A DNA stretch of 9,065 nt, from positions 6,977-16,041 of the forward strand of contig PMZX01000440.1 in NCBI GenBank assembly GCA_003170035.1, in the 5' to 3' direction. Of this stretch, positions 6,817 to 9,065 are shown in pieces. Position numbers and translations under genes: made by a program. Within the stretch, counting starts at the first letter, position 1, and every line of letters starts with the position of its first letter. Under the pieces are notes generated by a model. That model worked only from the letters and a program-made list of their open reading frames with translations. It was not told the DNA's origin and made no database searches. This DNA comes from Myxococcales bacterium. Its GTDB lineage: Bacteria; Myxococcota_A; Polyangia; Fen-1088.

Positions 6817-7173
6817 GGGGGCGAAATAGTTTCGACGGAGGTAGCAAAACTCAGGTCGCGTGCCGAGGCGCCCGAGGCCTCGTAAAAACGGGCAAAAAAG
6901 AAACGCGAACGACAACTCGTTCGCTCTGGCCGCCTAAAGAACGGACCAGACCACGACCCCAGGGATTGCCTGCGACCTAGGGAAGTGGCCATTTAGCGGG
7001 CTAGGCGGCGGGGCAAAGTTTTCCGGCCCGGTCGCGACACCTAGGGAAGGCTGGTTTGCGGGACGCCCGGCCGGCGGGCCAACCCGCAAACGAGAACCAA
7101 TTCGCCGGACACGCACGTAGGGACTTGAGCAGAGCGCCTTCGGACCCGGGGGCAGTACCCGGCGCCTCCACAA
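6817..7173 (+). ncRNA. ssrA: tmRNA (transfer-messenger RNA)
   Basis: One-piece tmRNA, which together with SmpB rescues ribosomes stalled on broken mRNAs and tags the nascent protein for proteolysis. The 5' acceptor strand GGGGGCG (6817-6823) pairs with CGCCTCC (7163-7169) over 7 bp with one G-U, followed by discriminator A7170. The characteristic 'TTCGACGG' follows the 5' strand (6831-6838). PK1 is visible as CGAGGC (6864-6869) with GCCTCG (6877-6882), plus GCCCG (6870-6874) with CGGGC (6889-6893). The tag frame starts at GCG 6905. A long 3' helix GTTTGCGGG (7054-7062) / CCCGCAAAC (7083-7091) encloses a second GC hairpin. Near the 3' end, 'ACGCACGTAG' matches the conserved pre-T-arm region. 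The T stem is CCGGG/CCCGG. Oddities are that bases 7171-7173 read CAA, so CCA must be added after transcription, and that the T loop is GGCAGTA instead of TTCRANN. Confidence 0.97.
6905..6937 (+). other. tmRNA proteolysis-tag reading frame (ANDNSFALAA)
   Basis: The resume codon GCG (6905-6907) opens a frame reading A-N-D-N-S-F-A-L-A-A and ending at TAA (6935-6937). It follows PK1 and an A-rich stretch, as in other tmRNAs. The ends of the tag (AND... and ...ALAA) match the well-known E. coli tag ANDENYALAA, and the terminal LAA is the determinant seen by ClpXP/ClpAP. The middle, NSF, is lineage-specific. Confidence 0.95.
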
Positions 7174-7211
7174 CCTAGCTTCTTTCAGTCGTTCGCCTTT
7201 TTTCACTAGGT

Positions 7212-7655
7212 ATGCGGCAGCAAGAAATTCAGCAGCACTGGAGATACAACCCGAACGGCACACAGATCGCGTATTCTTGGACTCCTGATGGCCCTGACGT
7301 CACCCGCCAGGATCTCATCGTGACCGCTTTGCGCAGCGGCCCGCCGCTGCGGCTTGCCATGCTGTTTGGTTCGACTGCCAAAGGCACGGAGCGGATCGAT
7401 AGCGACATCGACATCGGGATCGTCCCGGAAGATCCGGAATTGTCTTTGACCGAGGAACTCATGTTGCAGACCGATCTGAGCCGGGTCTCCGGGCGCCAGG
7501 TGGATCTCGTCCGGCTCGATCGCGCGTCCACCCTCCTGCGGTGGCAGGTGGTGCGCTACGGGCGGGCTCTGGTCGAGGCAAAGCCGTTCGCAACGGCGCG
7601 ATTCACAGCGGATCCTATCTTTCCGCCGGCGCAGCCAGGAGCTCGCTCAAGGTAG
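7212..7655 (+). CDS. MNT-domain nucleotidyltransferase (MntA-like), C-terminus probably altered
   Basis: A 147-residue minimal nucleotidyltransferase of the polymerase-beta superfamily, the family of MntA antitoxins that AMPylate HEPN toxins. The core is 'LAMLFGSTAKGTERIDSDID' with the GS motif, the metal-binding D-x-D ('SDIDIGI') and a third acidic residue in 'RQVDLVRLD'. It continues through 'TLLRWQVVRYGRALVEAKPFATARF', the usual end of such proteins. From about residue 133 the tail 'ADPIFPPAQPGARSR' is Pro/Arg-rich and does not look like the family, and it overlaps the convergent HEPN gene by 41 nt. No HEPN gene follows on this strand, so it is an orphan. The ATG at 7212 has only a poorly spaced AGG. 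A GTG at 7320 has AGGA seven bases upstream and would give a more typical 111-residue protein, so the true start is uncertain. Confidence 0.78.
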   Translation: MRQQEIQQHWRYNPNGTQIAYSWTPDGPDVTRQDLIVTALRSGPPLRLAMLFGSTAKGTERIDSDIDIGIVPEDPELSLTEELMLQTDLSRVSGRQVDLVRLDRASTLLRWQVVRYGRALVEAKPFATARFTADPIFPPAQPGARSR

Positions 7656-8142
7656 CGTCGATGTGCGCTCGCAGCGCTGCCATCGCCGCTGCCTGGGGGC
7701 CACGCACGCGCAAGAGATCAGCAGCCCTTTGGCGAACCAGGGCCGCATCAAGGTCAAGAGCGTATGCGTTCCGGAAGAAGTGGCGGAACTTCCTCAACTC
7801 GTGCAACTCGGGCGCGATCCGTTCGGGGATGATCGCAGGCCGCACGCCGGGCACCTCAAGCTGCATCTGCGCCAACAAATCGAGATGCCACGAGCCGCCG
7901 TCCGGCATTGTCTGGTCCAGCAGCCTGGCCACCCGCTCCAGCGCCGTCTCCAGGGCCGTGTACCAGCCATGCAGGTTGACCGCCACCAAGACCAGTTCGG
8001 GCCGGCCCAGACTGCCAGCCTGGTCCCAGCGACGGACCAGTTCCGCGACTTCGGACTCGCGGGCATCCATGGCCGCTCGATCGCCGGTCAGGTCGCTCTT
8101 CAGGCGAGTCAGCCGGACAACGGTTTCCGTCTCAGCCACCAT
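7615..8142 (-). CDS. HEPN (HepT-like) ribonuclease toxin
   Basis: A 175-residue all-helical protein of the HepT-like HEPN group. Recognisable segments are 'LHGWYTALETALERVARLLD' (58-77), 'SWHLDLLAQM' (84-93), 'VPGVRPAIIPE' and 'RKFRHFFRNAYALDLD' (117-132). HEPN toxins are dimeric metal-independent RNases, or have tRNA/mRNA-end targets, with R and H in a helix as active site. Here the region reads R117-K-F-R120-H121-F-F-R124-N125-A-Y127, which from memory is the form found in this HepT-like subgroup rather than the RX4HXY of classical HepT. Its ATG lies 11 nt inside the upstream MNT gene, with GAGGGG at 8153-8158 ten bases before it. The pair is therefore translationally coupled in the order antitoxin then toxin. 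Its 3' end overlaps the convergent orphan MNT gene. Target and toxicity are inferred. Confidence 0.85.
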   Translation of the reverse strand: MVAETETVVRLTRLKSDLTGDRAAMDARESEVAELVRRWDQAGSLGRPELVLVAVNLHGWYTALETALERVARLLDQTMPDGGSWHLDLLAQMQLEVPGVRPAIIPERIAPELHELRKFRHFFRNAYALDLDAALVRQRAADLLRVRGPQAAAMAALRAHIDATLSELLAAPAER

Positions 8143-8494
8143 GGATCGCCAGCCCCTCGCGCTCGACCCGCTCGCAAAATGACCGTGGCAGATGTTGCAG
8201 CATCAGCAGGTCCACCTCGACCCCGACGGCCTTGCAGACCGCAATCTCGATGGCCGTGGTCTGCGGACCGTCCACGTCTGCAAGAACCAGATCGACATCG
8301 CTGCGCACGCCGAACCCTCCCCAGGCCAGCGATCCGATCAGCCATGCGCGGCCGCCCGGCGGAAGCAGCCCGCGTACCACTGCCACGACCCGCTCGCGCG
8401 CCTCCGCAGCCTGGAATTCCGCCCGCTTGTGTGCCTCGGCGCTGCGCTGTCGCAGGGTCGCGGCGGCCTCTCGTGCGGTAACAGGCATAGACAT
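8132..8494 (-). CDS. MNT-domain nucleotidyltransferase antitoxin (MntA-like)
   Basis: A 120-residue minimal nucleotidyltransferase. After a charged helical N-terminus of about 45 residues, the core reads 'AWLIGSLAWGGFGVRSDVDL' with G54-S55 and catalytic D66-x-D68, and the third carboxylate in 'VEVDLLML' (D95). It ends in the family-typical 'FCERVEREGLAIHGG'. In known HepT/MntA (type VII) systems the MntA protein neutralises the HEPN toxin by adding AMP to a tyrosine near the active site. The gene is directly upstream of, and overlaps by 11 nt, the HEPN gene, which is the normal arrangement. Two close starts exist (8494 and 8488, 'MSM'), neither with a good Shine-Dalgarno. The core triad is intact, so an active enzyme is expected. 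Pairing with the adjacent HEPN is the likeliest role; the convergent MNT is an alternative partner. Confidence 0.85.
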   Translation of the reverse strand: MSMPVTAREAAATLRQRSAEAHKRAEFQAAEARERVVAVVRGLLPPGGRAWLIGSLAWGGFGVRSDVDLVLADVDGPQTTAIEIAVCKAVGVEVDLLMLQHLPRSFCERVEREGLAIHGG

Positions 8495-8934
8495 GAGCGT
8501 GACACGAAACGCACGTGACGACCAGATAGGCGTGGACGGCAGACCCGACTGACATCAACTCAGGACGGCCGACGTTCTGGATATTCGGCGCGCGATCCTT
8601 CAGGCGTACCCCGATCGGCGCATCGCCAAGGCTGCCATCCTGTGCGGCACCCTACGCTTCTTCTGGGTGACCGAGGACGTCGCCGCCTTGCCCTGGAACC
8701 TCGTCTGAATCCCACTTGCTCGTTCGCCTGTCGCAGCCTTCGTTCTAGACGATCCCGTCGCAGCGCTGGGAAGCGATCGCTCTGACCGCGATCGCCGGTC
8801 TCGACATCGGCGCGAAATCCCAGGCGGGATTGGGGGCCGCACTCCTCGCGATCGTCATTTCGAGCTTTGAGGTGAGCAGCTCCACGATATGACGCCGGTT
8901 GCCGCCCCCACATAACTGTATTAAACTGTCTTAC
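8495..8934. other. Stretch without a convincing gene
   Basis: About 440 nt between the MNT gene and the RHH gene. Next to the MNT start are two direct CGTGAC copies 16 nt apart (8498-8503 and 8514-8519), the second overlapping a CACGTG palindrome (8512-8517). A 51-codon open stretch (8553-8708, + strand, ending TGA) has no ATG and reads plausibly as protein ('DVLDIRRAILQAYPDRRIAK') but matches nothing I know. Two GCGATCGC octamers lie at 8773-8780 and 8788-8795. Arg-rich open frames on the - strand look like GC-driven shadows. The region could be degraded genes or real intergenic DNA. Confidence 0.4.
8899..8933 (+). promoter_or_regulatory. Promoter with tandem 10-bp operator repeat for the RHH gene
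   Basis: AACTGTATTA (8914-8923) and AACTGTCTTA (8924-8933) are directly abutting direct repeats with 9 of 10 identity. They end one base before the ATG at 8935. A promoter reading TTGCCG (8899-8904), 17-nt spacer, TAAACT (8922-8927) would overlap them and start transcription at about 8934-8935. Ribbon-helix-helix antitoxins are known to bind tandem sites one helical turn apart and repress their own operon. There is no Shine-Dalgarno before the ATG, consistent with a leaderless message. Repeats are seen; function is inferred. Confidence 0.55.
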
Positions 8935-9065
8935 ATGAGAGCGACGCTGACCATCAGCCTGCCGCCTGCCCTGCGGCGCGATCTCGGCCGGGCGGCCAGG
9001 GACCGGGGCATGACGGAGAGCGAGTTCGTGCGGGGCGCTGTGCAACAGCGGATCTGGACGGATGC
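8935..9065 (+). CDS. Ribbon-helix-helix (CopG-like) protein, partial at window end
   Basis: The first 43 codons of a gene cut off by the window. The sequence 'MRATLTISLPPALRRDLGRA' followed by 'ARDRGMTESEFVRGAVQQRI' is a standard ribbon-helix-helix: a strand with alternating residues T4-L5-T6-I7-S8-L9, then helix A ('PALRRDLGRAARDRG'), a turn 'MTESEF' and helix B. RHH proteins of this size are DNA-binding dimers and are usually the antitoxin and autorepressor of a two-gene toxin-antitoxin operon; the toxin gene would lie beyond 9065. The start is fixed by the strand beginning at residue 3 and by the abutting operator-like repeats. No ribosome-binding site is visible. Being truncated, its C-terminal toxin-binding part and partner family (for example RelE/ParE or PIN) cannot be told. 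Confidence 0.85.
   Translation, partial: MRATLTISLPPALRRDLGRAARDRGMTESEFVRGAVQQRIWTD

Noticed and set aside
7174..7211. An intrinsic terminator after ssrA
   Set aside because: A T-run exists at about 7198-7204, but only the 5-bp CCTAG/CTAGG pair flanks it, with no GC-rich stem in front.
7663..8481. A 272-codon + strand frame opposite the HEPN and MNT genes
   Set aside because: It spans two recognisable - strand genes and is Arg/Pro/Gln-rich noise.
8773..8795. Two GCGATCGC octamers resembling cyanobacterial HIP1
   Set aside because: Only two copies here, and the octamer is expected often enough at this GC content; nothing else suggests a cyanobacterium.
8560..9045. A 161-codon - strand frame at the window end
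   Set aside because: It is Arg-rich, lacks any motif and overlaps the well-supported RHH start on the + strand.

Overview
The window is about 65% GC with dense coding and strong G/C third-position preference. An AgmX/PglI-type C-terminal lipoprotein, a REC-PATAN(DUF4388)-TPR giant protein and a PspA preceded by a YbjN-like protein all suggest a Myxococcota or other 'deltaproteobacterial' chromosome. That placement is inference from protein families, not a database result.

Left part (1-4820, + strand): three co-directional genes. They are a YbjN-like small protein, a PspA/IM30 membrane-stress protein, and a 1183-residue response-regulator-like protein. The large protein has an intact REC domain, a Pro/Ser/Thr-rich linker, a PATAN/DUF4388 domain, a J-domain-like segment without HPD, TPR-like helices and an unassigned C-terminal domain. 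It has no visible DNA-binding or enzymatic output. The three look like one transcription unit, possibly for envelope-stress sensing or scaffolding. Two overlapping hairpins lie between pspA and the large gene.

Middle (4821-6816): a 236-nt gene-free stretch holds a candidate promoter and a leader that can fold as a three-way junction. It precedes a 75-residue protein of unknown function. Convergent to it, on the - strand, are a PrsW-family intramembrane protease gene and, 11 nt downstream, an AgmX/PglI-type lipoprotein gene, probably one operon.

ssrA (6817-7173, + strand): a clear one-piece tmRNA, divergent from prsW. It has a 7-bp acceptor stem, PK1 and a tag reading frame encoding ANDNSFALAA. 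Its T loop is not canonical and CCA is not encoded.

Right part (7174-9065): a small toxin-antitoxin-like cluster starting about 40 nt after ssrA. A + strand MNT-type nucleotidyltransferase gene, apparently altered at its C-terminus, runs tail-to-tail into a HEPN (HepT-like) gene. The HEPN gene is translationally coupled to its own upstream MNT antitoxin gene on the - strand, giving a HepT/MntA (type VII) pair. After a 440-nt stretch with no convincing gene comes the start of a ribbon-helix-helix (CopG-like) gene. It is preceded by a 10-bp tandem direct repeat overlapping a candidate promoter for a leaderless mRNA. The position immediately 3' of ssrA, a classic integration site, fits an accessory insertion, but no attachment-site duplicate is visible in the window.
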